Positions 25,298 through 34,573 are shown, counted from the stretch's first letter. The stretch is DNA of 47,029 nucleotides from Pseudomonadota bacterium (GCA_016201105.1 JACQDN010000063.1:1-47029); one strand, 5' to 3'. A program made the numbers and translations. Notes: generated from the letters alone by a model not told the origin.

Positions 25298-26314
25298 ATG
25301 ACCCAACGCACCGCCGAAACCCTTTCCGCCGCGCTCTATCGCGACCCCGCTGTTTACGAAGAAGAGCGCAAGCTTGTCTTTGCCAAAAGCTGGATTTTGT
25401 TCGCGCATGAAAGCCAGCTTTCCAAGCCGGGCGCCTATGTCGCCTCCCGCATGGCCGGCTTTGCGCTTCTGGCTGTGAAGGGCGAGGATGGCGCGGTGCG
25501 CGCCTTTCATAATGTGTGCCGGCATCGGGCGGGGCCGCTGGTCGACGACGGCGCCGGCGACTGCGGCAACGCGCTGCTCTGCCGCTATCACGGCTGGCGC
25601 TATGCGCTGGACGGACGGCTTGCTAGCGCGCGCGATTTCGGACCCGCGTCCGATTTCGATCCGCGCGACTTCGGATTGATCCCGCTCCAATGCGCGATGT
25701 GGCACGGCTTTGTCTTCGTCAATATGGACAGGAACGCGAGCGACTTCGAACAAACGATTGCGCCACTGGAAAAGAAAGCCAGTGCCATGGCGCTCGAGCG
25801 CTTCACACGCGTACGCCATTCCGAGCACCTGCTGAAATGCAATTGGAAAACCTATGTCGAGAACTATCTCGAGGGTTACCACATTCCGGTTCTGCATCCG
25901 GCGTTAAACGCTTCGCTCGGCTCGACTTACGGCGTGGAAATCGATCCGCCGGTGCAATTTTATCATGCGACGCCGCGCGAAGGCTCTGCGGTTGCGGGAT
26001 TGTGGGCGTGGCAGTGGCCGTGCCTGGGCGTCAACGTCTATGCCGACGGCGTCTTGATGGAGCGCATGTGGCCCGTCGATCACGGGCACACCAAGCTCGA
26101 TTATCTCTTCCTCTTCGCCGAAGACGCCGACGAAGCCAGCATCCGCCGCGCGGTGGCGGCTTCGGAAGTGACGACGGCGGAAGACATTCTGATCTGCGAG
26201 GCGGTGCAGCAGAACTTGAACGCCGGCGTCTACGAAAAGGGCCGCCTTTCGCCCAAGCATGAAGCGGGCGTGGCCTGGTTTCAGACCCAGATCCGCCGCG
26301 CGCTGGATCGCTGA
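25298..26314 (+). CDS. Rieske-type aromatic-ring-hydroxylating oxygenase, alpha subunit
   Basis: A 338-residue oxygenase. The Rieske [2Fe-2S] ligands are Cys74/His76 (CRHRAG) and Cys95/His98 (CRYHGW). The catalytic domain has the mononuclear iron ligands His195 and His200 in NYLEGYHIPVLHPAL. The sequence EDILICEAVQQNLNAG...SPKHEAGVAWF near the end is typical of the choline-monooxygenase/GbcA-like subgroup, but the substrate is unknown. No reductase lies adjacent; the ferredoxin reductase/ferredoxin pair at 5.7-7.0 kb could serve in principle. ATG 25298 is chosen; an upstream ATG at 25268 adds ten atypical residues. It is divergent from moxR. Confidence 0.93.
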   Translation: MTQRTAETLSAALYRDPAVYEEERKLVFAKSWILFAHESQLSKPGAYVASRMAGFALLAVKGEDGAVRAFHNVCRHRAGPLVDDGAGDCGNALLCRYHGWRYALDGRLASARDFGPASDFDPRDFGLIPLQCAMWHGFVFVNMDRNASDFEQTIAPLEKKASAMALERFTRVRHSEHLLKCNWKTYVENYLEGYHIPVLHPALNASLGSTYGVEIDPPVQFYHATPREGSAVAGLWAWQWPCLGVNVYADGVLMERMWPVDHGHTKLDYLFLFAEDADEASIRRAVAASEVTTAEDILICEAVQQNLNAGVYEKGRLSPKHEAGVAWFQTQIRRALDR

Positions 26315-26363
26315 GAACCTGCGTTAACGCCAGTTTTCTCAATGCGTTGTGCGAAAGAGCCCG

Positions 26364-28235
26364 ATGGGCGATAAGCTCGCTGCCATGACTTCTGCCACGG
26401 CTTCCAAACTCAGCGACCGCGACGTCCAGAACCTTTTGAAACAGGCGCTGGATGCGATGAACAAGAACGATTTCGGCCAAGCCGAAATGGCGCTGATGCG
26501 CGTGCTGGAAGAACGTCCCGCCGAGCCCGACGCCCTGCAGCTGATGGGCCTGATCCGCCGCGGACAAGGCCGCACCCTGGAGGCCGAAGAACTCTATCGC
26601 CGGTCCCTGGCCGCCAATCCCAATCAGCCGCACGTGCACCACAACCTCGGCAATGTGCTGGCGCTTAGTGGGCGCGTGGACGCGGCGAATGCCGCCCAGC
26701 GCGAAGCCATTCGCCTAAAACCCAATTTCGTTGAGGCGCTCTTGCAGCTCGGCCAAGGGCTGCACAGCAAGGGCGATTTCGCCGGCGCCGAAAAAACTTA
26801 TCGCACGGCGCTCAAAATCCAGCCCAATTGGGCCTCCGCGAAACAAGTGCTGGCCGCGACGCTGAACGAAGTGGGCAAAGCGAAAGAAGGCGAAACGCTT
26901 CTTCACCAGGCGCTCGCCTCTACGCGCGATCCCCAGCAAGCCGCCGCCTTGCAGCACGATATCGGCCTCAGTCTCAAATTCCAGAGCCGCCATGCCGAAG
27001 CACTAGAATGGATAAACCGCGCGAAATCCGTTCTGCCCAATCACGCGATCGTGGAATACAACCGCGGCAACGTCTTGCAGCTTCTGAACCGCAACGAAGA
27101 AGCGATCGCGGCCTATCGCAATGCCATTGCCAAAGATCCCATCAACATGTTGGCGCATCGCGATCTCAACCATCTGCTCTACCGGTTGAAACGCGACGAT
27201 GAATTCCTGCGTTCGTTCGACGATGCGGCCGTTCTGTATCCCGATTTCGGCCCCTTGCCGCTCAACCGGGCAAACTTTCTGTTCCGCTCCGAACGTTACG
27301 AGGAAGCGCAAGACTACTACGCGGCGGCTGCGCGCCTGATGCCGGAAAACGTGACGGCCCGTATCGGCCTCGCGATGAGCCGAGCGCGGCTGGGCGATGC
27401 GCAAAGCGCCATTCCGGAACATGAGACTGCGCTGCGCTACGAGCCGGAAAACGCCCATGCCTGGAGCAATTTCGCCGAAACGCTGATCCGCGCCGGCGAT
27501 TACAAGCGCGCCGAAGAAGCGGCTGCGCGCGCTATCGCCATCGAGCCGAACGATCAGGGCGCGCTTGGCATGTGGTCTCTGGCACTGCGCCTGCTGGGCG
27601 ATGGCCGCGAAGACTATCTCAACGACTACGAGAAGTTCGTGCAGCTCTTCGAGCTTGGCGTGCCGGAAGGTTTTTCCAGCGTCGAAGAATTCAATCACGA
27701 ACTCAACCGCTATCTCGATGCGATGCATCAGGACCGGCGCGAGCATGTCGATCAAACGCTGCGCGGCGGCACGCAAACGCTAGAAAACCTCTTCGGCAAC
27801 AAGGAATTTCCCATCATCGAACTCTTGCGCCAACGCGTGGACGAGGCGGTGCTCACTTACATCCAGCGCATGAAGGACGATCCCGAGCATCCACTTTTGA
27901 AACGCAAGCGGGCGGGCTTCGAATATTCCGGCTCGTGGTCCTCGCGGCTGAGGGACTGCGGCTTTCACACCAATCACGTCCACCCCAAGGGCTGGATCAG
28001 CTCGGCGTACTACATCGCGGTGCCCGAGAGCGTGAGCGACACAAAGCAAAAGCAGGGCTGGATCAAATTCGGCGAGCCGCATTTCGATCTCGGCTTGAAA
28101 GACCCAATCCGCCGCACCATCCAGCCCAAGCCCGGAACGCTGGTGCTGTTTCCCTCTTATATGTGGCACGGCACGGTGCCGTTTCATTCCGCGCAGGACC
28201 GCACCACCATCGCCTTCGACGCCGTGCCGAAGTAG
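26364..28235 (+). CDS. TPR protein with C-terminal 2OG-Fe(II) oxygenase domain
   Basis: A 623-residue protein. Residues 15 to about 400 are TPR units (for example HHNLGNVLALSGRVDAANAA and AWSNFAETLIRAGDYKRAEE). The last 200 residues form a putative 2OG-Fe(II) oxygenase of the PF13759 type. The double-stranded beta-helix ligands are visible as HTNHVHPKGWISSAYYI (His...His/Asp position) and, near the end, PSYMWHGTVPF, where His precedes a basic residue that binds 2-oxoglutarate (DRTTIAF). Such proteins may hydroxylate a protein bound by the TPR part. GTG 26349 and ATG 26385 are alternative starts. Confidence 0.88.
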   Translation: MGDKLAAMTSATASKLSDRDVQNLLKQALDAMNKNDFGQAEMALMRVLEERPAEPDALQLMGLIRRGQGRTLEAEELYRRSLAANPNQPHVHHNLGNVLALSGRVDAANAAQREAIRLKPNFVEALLQLGQGLHSKGDFAGAEKTYRTALKIQPNWASAKQVLAATLNEVGKAKEGETLLHQALASTRDPQQAAALQHDIGLSLKFQSRHAEALEWINRAKSVLPNHAIVEYNRGNVLQLLNRNEEAIAAYRNAIAKDPINMLAHRDLNHLLYRLKRDDEFLRSFDDAAVLYPDFGPLPLNRANFLFRSERYEEAQDYYAAAARLMPENVTARIGLAMSRARLGDAQSAIPEHETALRYEPENAHAWSNFAETLIRAGDYKRAEEAAARAIAIEPNDQGALGMWSLALRLLGDGREDYLNDYEKFVQLFELGVPEGFSSVEEFNHELNRYLDAMHQDRREHVDQTLRGGTQTLENLFGNKEFPIIELLRQRVDEAVLTYIQRMKDDPEHPLLKRKRAGFEYSGSWSSRLRDCGFHTNHVHPKGWISSAYYIAVPESVSDTKQKQGWIKFGEPHFDLGLKDPIRRTIQPKPGTLVLFPSYMWHGTVPFHSAQDRTTIAFDAVPK

Positions 28236-28280
28236 TCTGCTCCCCACGATTGTGGCCTCGCGCTTCGGGGGAAATCCGAC

Positions 28281-28682
28281 ATGTGGATGCTGATCGCCGC
28301 GACACTTGCCGCCGGCACGCTCATGACGTTTACCGACTGGCTGTTCTTCGGCGTGCTGTTTCACAAGCGCTATTTCATTTACCCGGAAGTCTGGCGCGAC
28401 CGTTCGGGCGGCAAGGAACGCTCCGCCATCCTGTGGTCGAGTGTGATGGACTATTTCGTCGCCGCCGCCTTTATCGCGCTGTGCGACCTCTTCCATGTCA
28501 CCGATCTGGCGCCTGCTTTGCTCGTCGCCGTGCTGGCGTGGATCGCGGGGCCGCTCATCGTCACCGTCACCAACAGTCTGTTCGTGAAGATCGATCCCTT
28601 GGTGACCGCGGCGCACGCGACCGGCTATCTCGCGCGATTTGTCATCGCGGCCGTGGCGGCGGCGGTGGCGCTGCCGGGGTAG
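28281..28682 (+). CDS. Small four-helix membrane protein (DUF1761-like)
   Basis: A 133-residue protein with about four hydrophobic helices. The N-terminal helix contains LMTFTDWLFFGVLFHKRYF, which resembles the DUF1761 pattern of a Trp/Phe-rich first helix followed by a short basic loop. The family function is unknown. It is 45 bp downstream of the TPR-oxygenase and could be co-transcribed. A palindromic repeat follows the stop and may end the transcript. Confidence 0.65.
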   Translation: MWMLIAATLAAGTLMTFTDWLFFGVLFHKRYFIYPEVWRDRSGGKERSAILWSSVMDYFVAAAFIALCDLFHVTDLAPALLVAVLAWIAGPLIVTVTNSLFVKIDPLVTAAHATGYLARFVIAAVAAAVALPG

Positions 28683-28699
28683 ATCTCACCCTTGCGACA

Positions 28700-28835
28700 T
28701 TCCCGCTCCCCCATAGGGGGAGAGGGTAGGGTGAGGGGGCTTCACCGCCCCGCACAGCCCGATGAAATTTTCACTTGCGTCACGACCCCCTCACCCGACC
28801 TCTCCCCCGCTGAAGCGGGGCAGAGGAGAGTCTTT
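28700..28835. repeat. Palindromic intergenic element
   Basis: The element carries a hairpin GCTCCCCC-AT-AGGGGGAG near 28706-28724 and a GGTGAGGGGG block at about 28731-28740. The inverted complement CCCCCTCACC follows at about 28788-28797, and a second hairpin CTCCCCCGCTGAAGCGGGG-type at about 28801-28822. The order mirrors the element at 3862-4032, although the sequences are not the same. No gene is present between 28683 and 28959. Confidence 0.7.
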
Positions 28836-28959
28836 GTTTTTATCTTCGTCGCAAATTTCATGCACGTTTCGCTCTGAGACATTTTGAGACAAATCCGCGG
28901 CGTGGTGCGGTTGCTTGGCCGTACGCCTCACGCGCAAATCCTGCCCTTCGGGGAAGAGC

Positions 28960-30474
28960 ATGGCGATCGCGCATACCTATACTGTCGCGTTTCAGGGCAT
29001 CGAGGCGCGCGAAGTCGAAGTGCAGGTGCATATCGCCGACGGCGGCCAGGGCGAATTCATCGTCGTCGGCCTTGCCGATAAAGCGGTGGGCGAAAGCCGC
29101 GAACGCGTGCGCGCCTCGCTCGCCGCCATCGGGCTCGGCCTTCCCTACAAGCGCATGACCGTCAATCTCGCGCCGGCCGATTTGCCCAAGGAAGGAAGCC
29201 ACTACGATCTGCCGATTGCGCTCGGCCTGTTGGCGGCGATGGGCATTCTTCCAGCCAGCGAGCTTGCCGGTTACACCGCGCTCGGCGAACTTTCGCTCGA
29301 CGGCAAAGTGACGGCGGTGGCGGGCGTGTTACCGGCGGCGATCGCGGCGACGGAAGCCAAACGCGGATTGATCTGCCCCGCTGCCTGCGGCGCGGAAGCG
29401 GCTTGGGCCGGCGGACTGGAAATCATCGCCACGCCTTCGCTCATCGCGCTCGTCAATCACATGAAGGGCGTGCAGGTGCTGAACGCGCCTTCGCCCAAAC
29501 TCGCGGACGACACCGTCAACGCGCCCGATCTGAAGGACGTGAAGGGCCAGGAGACGGCCAAGCGCGCGCTCGAAATCGCGGCTGCCGGAGGCCACGCCAT
29601 GCTAATGATCGGCCCGCCGGGCGCCGGCAAATCCATGCTGGCGCAGCGCCTGCCGGGACTGCTGCCGCCGCTTGACGCCAGGGAAGCGCTCGAACTTTCC
29701 ATGGTGCGGTCGCTGGCGGGCGAACTGCGCGAGGGCGCGATCTCGCGCAAGCGGCCGTTCCGCAGCCCGCATCATTCCGCGTCCATGGCGGCGCTGATCG
29801 GCGGCGGACTAAAGGTGAAGCCGGGCGAAGTCAGCCTCTCGCATCTTGGCGTGCTCTTCCTCGACGAGTTGCCGGAGTTCCAACGGCAGGTTTTGGATTC
29901 GCTGCGCCAGCCGATTGAGACCGGCGAAGCGGTGGTGGCGCGGGCCAATGCGCATGTGCGCTTTCCGGCGCGCTTCCAGCTTGTCGCCGCGATGAACCCC
30001 TGCCGCTGCGGCTATCTTTCCGATCCTTCGCAATCCTGCGGCCGCGTGCCCAAATGCGCGGCGGATTATCAGGCCAAGCTCTCAGGCCCGCTGCTCGACC
30101 GCATCGATATTCATATCGAAGTGGCGAGCGTGTCGGCGCAGGATCTAGCGTTGCCGCCGCCCGCCGAAGGCAGCGCCGAGGTCGCGGCGCGCATCGCCAA
30201 AGCCCGCGATATCCAGCGCGAGCGCTATCGCGAACACAAACTACGCACCAACGCGGAAGCCGAAGGCGAGTTGCTGGATCGCGTGGCGACGCCGGAGCCG
30301 AGCGGCGTCAAACTTCTCACCGATGCGGCGTCCGCGATGAAACTGACGGCGCGCGGCTATCACCGCGTGTTGCGCGTGGCGCGGACGATTGCCGACCTGG
30401 CGGGCGCGCCAGCGGTGCAGCGCGGGCATGTGGCGGAGGCGCTGTCGTATCGGAGAGGGGTGTTTGAGCGGTAA
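28960..30474 (+). CDS. comM: YifB/ComM family Mg-chelatase-like AAA+ helicase
   Basis: A 504-residue protein. The N-terminal Lon-like ChlI domain (FIVVGLADKAVGESRERVRAS) is followed by an AAA+ core with Walker A GPPGAGKS, Walker B VLFLDELPEF and a Cys-rich insert NPCRCGYLSDPSQSC...C. The C-terminal domain ends with HVAEALSYRRG. ComM promotes branch migration during natural transformation. ATG 28960 has GGGGAAGAG just before it; a longer frame from 28915 is less likely. The 3' end of a second comM copy lies at 35822-35890. Confidence 0.96.
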   Translation: MAIAHTYTVAFQGIEAREVEVQVHIADGGQGEFIVVGLADKAVGESRERVRASLAAIGLGLPYKRMTVNLAPADLPKEGSHYDLPIALGLLAAMGILPASELAGYTALGELSLDGKVTAVAGVLPAAIAATEAKRGLICPAACGAEAAWAGGLEIIATPSLIALVNHMKGVQVLNAPSPKLADDTVNAPDLKDVKGQETAKRALEIAAAGGHAMLMIGPPGAGKSMLAQRLPGLLPPLDAREALELSMVRSLAGELREGAISRKRPFRSPHHSASMAALIGGGLKVKPGEVSLSHLGVLFLDELPEFQRQVLDSLRQPIETGEAVVARANAHVRFPARFQLVAAMNPCRCGYLSDPSQSCGRVPKCAADYQAKLSGPLLDRIDIHIEVASVSAQDLALPPPAEGSAEVAARIAKARDIQRERYREHKLRTNAEAEGELLDRVATPEPSGVKLLTDAASAMKLTARGYHRVLRVARTIADLAGAPAVQRGHVAEALSYRRGVFER

Positions 30475-30545
30475 GGGTGGGAATACGCATCGTGTCGCCA
30501 AATTCCTCATCGAAAGCAATGGTGCACGTCAAGCGTCACGTGAAG

Positions 30546-31442
30546 CTAGTCGTGCCAATTGGTTGGATCCATGAGTTGGGCGAACACGCGCCAGTATTGG
30601 GCGTAGTTTGCCCAGAACCCATCATAGCCGGATATTGGCGCAATATGGATGGCGCCAACAGTCACAACAAATTGCCAAATCACCGTCCCGATAAACCAGC
30701 TGAGGTATGTCGGAAGTTCAGGCGTTCCGTCGGCCATACGAATGGTCTGAACGACCCTGACCACGAGCACCATCCCCAAAATCAATGATCCATAAATAAT
30801 GATGGTAAAGCCGTATCTGAACGCTACGTCTCCAAATTCCTGTGCCAGCAAATATCGAACTAGGATGAAAACATATTGAATGAAGATAAATGTTCCCAAT
30901 GCATAAGCGCTTGCGTGCAATCCGGTCAAAAATCTTATTGGGCAGCGAAGCAATTGGCCCGTCAGAGAAACCAATAGTGATTTTGCCGCAACAATCAGAG
31001 TGATCCCGAATGCGATTAAGAGCGCGGCCTCGGCGCTGCCGACGATAGTCGCAAGAGAGTTATAGTACCGTAGAGGCTGCTGCGCGCCGCTCGCAACAAG
31101 GGCGGACGCATCGCTGCTCAGGGCTTGTTTGAGCGTTGAATGCGGGAACGCCATTCTCCAATACAGGCCGGACAGGAGAAAGTGTACGCCCATCAATGAT
31201 ACAAAAAACGTCAAGGGGCGGGCTATAGAGTCGGGCTCAGCCGCTTCCAGATCGTTCGCGGCAAGCGCGCTAATCTGTCGACGAAACTGCTGATTGAACG
31301 TTAAAAACGCGAACGGTGTCGTAAAGATTTGCCCGAACAACGTGACGAGTTCGGTGATCGAGCGCTCAAGGACCGGCGTTACGGTCTCTCGTTTCGCGCT
31401 CTCTAGCTGGCCGGTTGTTGCGCTAGATTCGTCCTGTCGCAT
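30546..31442 (-). CDS. Multi-pass membrane protein of unknown function
   Basis: A 298-residue protein with about five to six hydrophobic helices (around residues 77-97, 135-158, 170-195, 205-225 and 240-265). The N-terminal 70 residues are polar and contain PFAFLTFNQQFRR. No known motif was recognised; a Yip1-like topology is possible. It is convergent with comM and lies 45 bp after the stop of the 47-residue membrane peptide. The base composition is clearly lower in GC than comM, in line with foreign origin of the 30.5-35.8 kb stretch. Confidence 0.65.
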   Translation of the reverse strand: MRQDESSATTGQLESAKRETVTPVLERSITELVTLFGQIFTTPFAFLTFNQQFRRQISALAANDLEAAEPDSIARPLTFFVSLMGVHFLLSGLYWRMAFPHSTLKQALSSDASALVASGAQQPLRYYNSLATIVGSAEAALLIAFGITLIVAAKSLLVSLTGQLLRCPIRFLTGLHASAYALGTFIFIQYVFILVRYLLAQEFGDVAFRYGFTIIIYGSLILGMVLVVRVVQTIRMADGTPELPTYLSWFIGTVIWQFVVTVGAIHIAPISGYDGFWANYAQYWRVFAQLMDPTNWHD

Positions 31443-31487
31443 TTTAGAATATCAGCGCGCTACGCTGTCCTCTCCGACCCGCCGGAA

Positions 31488-31631
31488 CTAGCCGCCGAAG
31501 GTGCATGAGCTGATGACCAATATTGTCAGGCAACAAAATGCGAGAATAATCCCGCCAACAAACGTTACGGATCCCCGCACGAGATGGGGCAGGTAGTGGG
31601 AATATTTTGTCGATTGGAAATGCACACTCAT
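31488..31631 (-). CDS. 47-residue single-helix membrane peptide
   Basis: The ATG at 31631 overlaps the stop codon of the AlkB-like gene (ATGA), and the frame runs to TAG at 31488. The peptide has a polar N-terminus (MSVHFQSTKYSHYLPHL) and one strongly hydrophobic helix (FVGGIILAFCCLTILVIS). The overlap with the hydroxylase gene and the clean single-helix design make it a likely real gene, perhaps a small accessory subunit of the membrane hydroxylase. It is shorter than usual annotation cut-offs. Confidence 0.6.
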   Translation of the reverse strand: MSVHFQSTKYSHYLPHLVRGSVTFVGGIILAFCCLTILVISSCTFGG

Positions 31632-32662
31632 CGTTCAACGACCTGCCTGACCCTCTGACGCTGCAAATGCTGCCATAAGGGCGGAAGCCAGACAATCCAA
31701 AAGGACGTCCAATATCCCCAACAATAGGTTTGGGCGTCCGGAACGCGCGTGAGTTCGGAATAGGACAGGCTTGGGTGCGTGTGATGGGCGTCATGAAGCG
31801 GCAAGTTCATCAAGATGCATCGAGAAACGAAATTGATATCCCGGTTTGCGGCTTGAGCAATTCCCGGCACCGGCCGTTCGACAGCATAGTGTTGAACATA
31901 GTTGAGCGTTTCCAGCACGAGAAACGCGAAGACCCCCTGTACGACTAAGAACAGCAGAACAGGCCACCCGTAGATTGATCCCAGTGCAATCAATGCGAGC
32001 GTGATCGCTGTGCGCCGAAGTAGATAAGGCTCGTGCGCGCGGGCGGATCGGCTCAAGGAAAGACATAGACCTTCATAGAGAGCCCGCCAGAGATACGGAT
32101 AGATCTGCTCCCCGGCATGAGGAGTCTGACAATCCTGGGTCGTTCCGGCCCATCTATGATGGCTCGCGAGATGAACTGTCGGAAATTGCGGGAGTAACAT
32201 CATCGCGAACAGAATATCCGCACAAATCTGGGGCGCGGTGGCTCGGCGGTGGAGTAACTCGTGGCCGACGACTATGGAAAACAGGTTGATGGAATATCCG
32301 AAGATTGCCCCCAACGCGAAGATTTGATGAGCCGTAAGCCGGCTACGCGCGATCAGTGCAATTGCCGCCGATAGGGCCACCGCATGGCATATGGCCCACA
32401 CAAAGAGCGGCGCTTGGGACGCCGACCCTTGTGCCAATGCCGATTCATTTGGCTCGTTCGAATAATGTCTTCCGATTGTGTTTTCGCCGGCGATGATGGT
32501 CAGGTGGATCGCGACGGCTGCATACAGAACCGCGATAGAATTTATGACCGCAGCGAACACGAATATGGCCGGAAACAGCAGCGGGAGGAGATGCAAGACA
32601 AGAGCGACCCACCTGGCACAATTGGGATACGAAGTCGCCGCGGGTCGTGTAGTAAGAGGCAT
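31628..32662 (-). CDS. AlkB/fatty-acid-hydroxylase-like membrane diiron enzyme
   Basis: A 344-residue protein with about six membrane helices and the histidine boxes of the alkane-hydroxylase/XylM/desaturase superfamily: GHELLHRR (His134, His138), HLASHHRW (about 164-169), NYVQHY (about 265) and HDAHHTHP (about 300). The order HExxH(R), HxxxHH, NYxxHY, HxxHHxHP is close to that of AlkB. The likely reaction is O2-dependent hydroxylation or desaturation of a lipid or alkyl chain; an electron donor (rubredoxin/ferredoxin) is not adjacent. ATG 32662 is chosen over an upstream ATG (32722). It overlaps the small membrane peptide gene. Confidence 0.85.
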   Translation of the reverse strand: MPLTTRPAATSYPNCARWVALVLHLLPLLFPAIFVFAAVINSIAVLYAAVAIHLTIIAGENTIGRHYSNEPNESALAQGSASQAPLFVWAICHAVALSAAIALIARSRLTAHQIFALGAIFGYSINLFSIVVGHELLHRRATAPQICADILFAMMLLPQFPTVHLASHHRWAGTTQDCQTPHAGEQIYPYLWRALYEGLCLSLSRSARAHEPYLLRRTAITLALIALGSIYGWPVLLFLVVQGVFAFLVLETLNYVQHYAVERPVPGIAQAANRDINFVSRCILMNLPLHDAHHTHPSLSYSELTRVPDAQTYCWGYWTSFWIVWLPPLWQHLQRQRVRQVVER

Positions 32663-33052
32663 GTGTTTCCCGGGCCGCGGATGTCTACGCTGCGAAGGTC
32701 CCGGCCCCATTCTCGCGTCCAAGCACCACCAGTTTTAGCCGCTAAATCCGTGTGAGAGCAAAAGTCGGCGCGTGCACACTCAGTTCACGGCAATCTGGAC
32801 AGCGACGCCCCACCGGCCAGCCGGCATAGTTTACGATTTCCGGATACTTCCGGCTGCCGCTCATTTGCGCATGCCCTCATAACCAAATGGCCGATATCCG
32901 GCGGGCGGGCTTCGCCGTATCGTCATGGCGATCTCATTCGCGCGGGCTGTGACAAGACCAAGTTCGCCGACGCTCCATCCAGGGAGATGCGCCGCCAGCA
33001 GCGTTGCGTGAAGCGGTTATGACAAGGGGGATCGCATGACACCGGCAACCAA
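32663..33052. other. Gene-free stretch, 390 bp
   Basis: The stretch lies between the divergent AlkB-like and GH19 genes. No convincing frame, tRNA or repeat arm was seen. It should contain the two divergent promoters. The only overlapping start-stop pair near the GH19 gene is a six-codon frame beginning ATGACACCGGC at about 33036, which ends at the GH19 start and could couple translation. Confidence 0.5.
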
Positions 33053-34120
33053 ATGATCGTGAGCGGCGCGGACGCGCTCAACGCTCTGCTGCTGTGCGGG
33101 ATGATGGGCGTTTTGGGACAGGGCGTTCGCGCCGCTGTCGGGCTGAAGGGCTCAAATCCGAATATGGGCGCACCCAACCCGCAATCCGCCTTCAGCGCCG
33201 CTTATTTCGCGCTCAGCCTGATGATAGGTTTCATTGCCGGCGTCGGTGCGGGGCTCCTGCTGGGATTGCAGAACTTCACCCACGTCAATCTCGCCGACGT
33301 CAAAAGCCTGCTCGGAATCGCCGCCTCGGGCTATGCCGGCGCGGATTTCATCGAGAACTCGCTTTCCATCGTCATCCGGCCGCCGGCACAGCAGGCCGCC
33401 AGCGCTGCCACGACTTCGGCGACTACGGCGACCGCCGCGCAGCCGGCGACGGCGCTGCTTGCCGCCGCTGCGCCCGCGCCATCCATAGCTTCCGACGGCA
33501 GCAACTCTCTGGCCGCCGCCCTCTCGATCGTGGCGCCCGGCGTCAACCGCTCGACCTGGCTGCAGCCGCTTCTGGCCGCGTTCGCGAAATTCGACGTGAC
33601 CAACAACAAGCGCAAAGCCGTGGCGATCGGACAATTTCTCGTCGAAGCCGGCGCGTCGTTCCAGGAAGTCGTCGAAAATCTAAACTACACACATGCCGAC
33701 CACATTGCCGCGGTTTTCCCGCACGCGTTTCCGACGGCGCAAAGCGCGCAGCCCTTCGTCGGAAATTCCCAAGCGCTCGCCGATCGCGTCTACGCAAACA
33801 GACTCGGCAATGGCGACGAGCAGTCGGGCGATGGATATCGCTTCCGCGGACGCGGGCTCATTCAGCTGACCGGCCGCGACGAATATGCCGAGTTCGGCGC
33901 CACGATCGGCAAATCCGCCGAAGACACCGCCGCATATTGCGAGACGCCCGAAGGCGCCGCCGCGTCGGGATGCTGGTATCTGTCCGCGCGCGGATGCTTG
34001 TCTCTGGCGGATGCGTGGGAAATCTCGCTCGTCACGAGAAAAGTCAACGGCGCGGCAATGCTGGGGAACGCACAGCGCATCGCCTATGCGCAGGCAATGC
34101 TCAAACATCTGGGAACATAG
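33053..34120 (+). CDS. Membrane-anchored GH19 chitinase/lysozyme-like enzyme
   Basis: A 355-residue protein. Two hydrophobic segments (about residues 6-30 and 48-76) precede a low-complexity Ala/Thr/Pro-rich linker (about 105-150). The last 200 residues form a GH19-type domain with QFLVEAGASFQEVVENLNYT (catalytic Glu near 201), the strongly conserved YRFRGRGLIQLTGRDEY, and C...C in the end part. GH19 enzymes cut chitin or peptidoglycan; phage and bacterial endolysins use this fold. The N-terminal membrane anchor is unusual. The ATG lacks a strong ribosome binding site. Confidence 0.83.
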   Translation: MIVSGADALNALLLCGMMGVLGQGVRAAVGLKGSNPNMGAPNPQSAFSAAYFALSLMIGFIAGVGAGLLLGLQNFTHVNLADVKSLLGIAASGYAGADFIENSLSIVIRPPAQQAASAATTSATTATAAQPATALLAAAAPAPSIASDGSNSLAAALSIVAPGVNRSTWLQPLLAAFAKFDVTNNKRKAVAIGQFLVEAGASFQEVVENLNYTHADHIAAVFPHAFPTAQSAQPFVGNSQALADRVYANRLGNGDEQSGDGYRFRGRGLIQLTGRDEYAEFGATIGKSAEDTAAYCETPEGAAASGCWYLSARGCLSLADAWEISLVTRKVNGAAMLGNAQRIAYAQAMLKHLGT

Positions 34121-34432
34121 CGCGACGATACGCGGGTGTCGCAAGGAGCGCTGCCTTGCCATTTTGCCGGGAGCGGCCCGCGCCTTTGGAGCATGCAACG
34201 CGAATTTCGGGCACATTGGATGGCGTTTTCAAAGTGGCGTTCCGCTTCGCTGAATGTGAAGCAGCACGAGGCACTATCGAAAAAATGTTGTTTTTCGCTT
34301 TGAGCGGCGAAATTTCCTACTACAACTATGCGAGTTGCATTCCATTCGAATTGCGCAGAACTATGCAGTCGAACAACTAGACCACAAAACATTTTCAAAG
34401 CAAAATCGCGATTCAAGACGAATGGGGCTTAC
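34121..34432. other. Gene-free stretch, 312 bp, AT-richer
   Basis: No coding frame with a believable start was found. The central part (about 34270-34400) is distinctly AT-richer than its surroundings and may carry the promoter for the small membrane peptide and the patatin gene. Confidence 0.4.
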
Positions 34433-34573
34433 GTGAATTGGCTTGAAAGATTGTTCGATCGCGGCGATGGAAGGATGGAAACGCTTGTTGTCATTGCGAT
34501 CGTGGGAGCCGGCGCTGTGGCGCTGATTGCAACTTCGCTCGTTCCGCCATGGCCCGAGCGCTTGCGGGGGTAG
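34433..34573 (+). CDS. Possible 46-residue membrane peptide
   Basis: The frame from GTG 34433 (GGGG about 6-9 nt upstream) encodes a short amphipathic start (NWLERLFDRGDGR), one hydrophobic helix (TLVVIAIVGAGAVALIATS) and a short basic tail. It lies 55 bp upstream of the patatin gene. The single-helix design is plausible for a real gene, but there is no family evidence. Confidence 0.4.
   Translation: MNWLERLFDRGDGRMETLVVIAIVGAGAVALIATSLVPPWPERLRG

Noticed and set aside
25200..25897. Upstream extension of the MoxR reading frame
   Set aside because: It lies antisense to the Rieske oxygenase gene, and MoxR homologues start near MSQRFEGTD; ATG 25198 has a ribosome binding site.
30477..30788. 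Plus-strand frame directly after comM
   Set aside because: It is antisense to the end of the membrane protein gene 30546-31442 and has no coding character.
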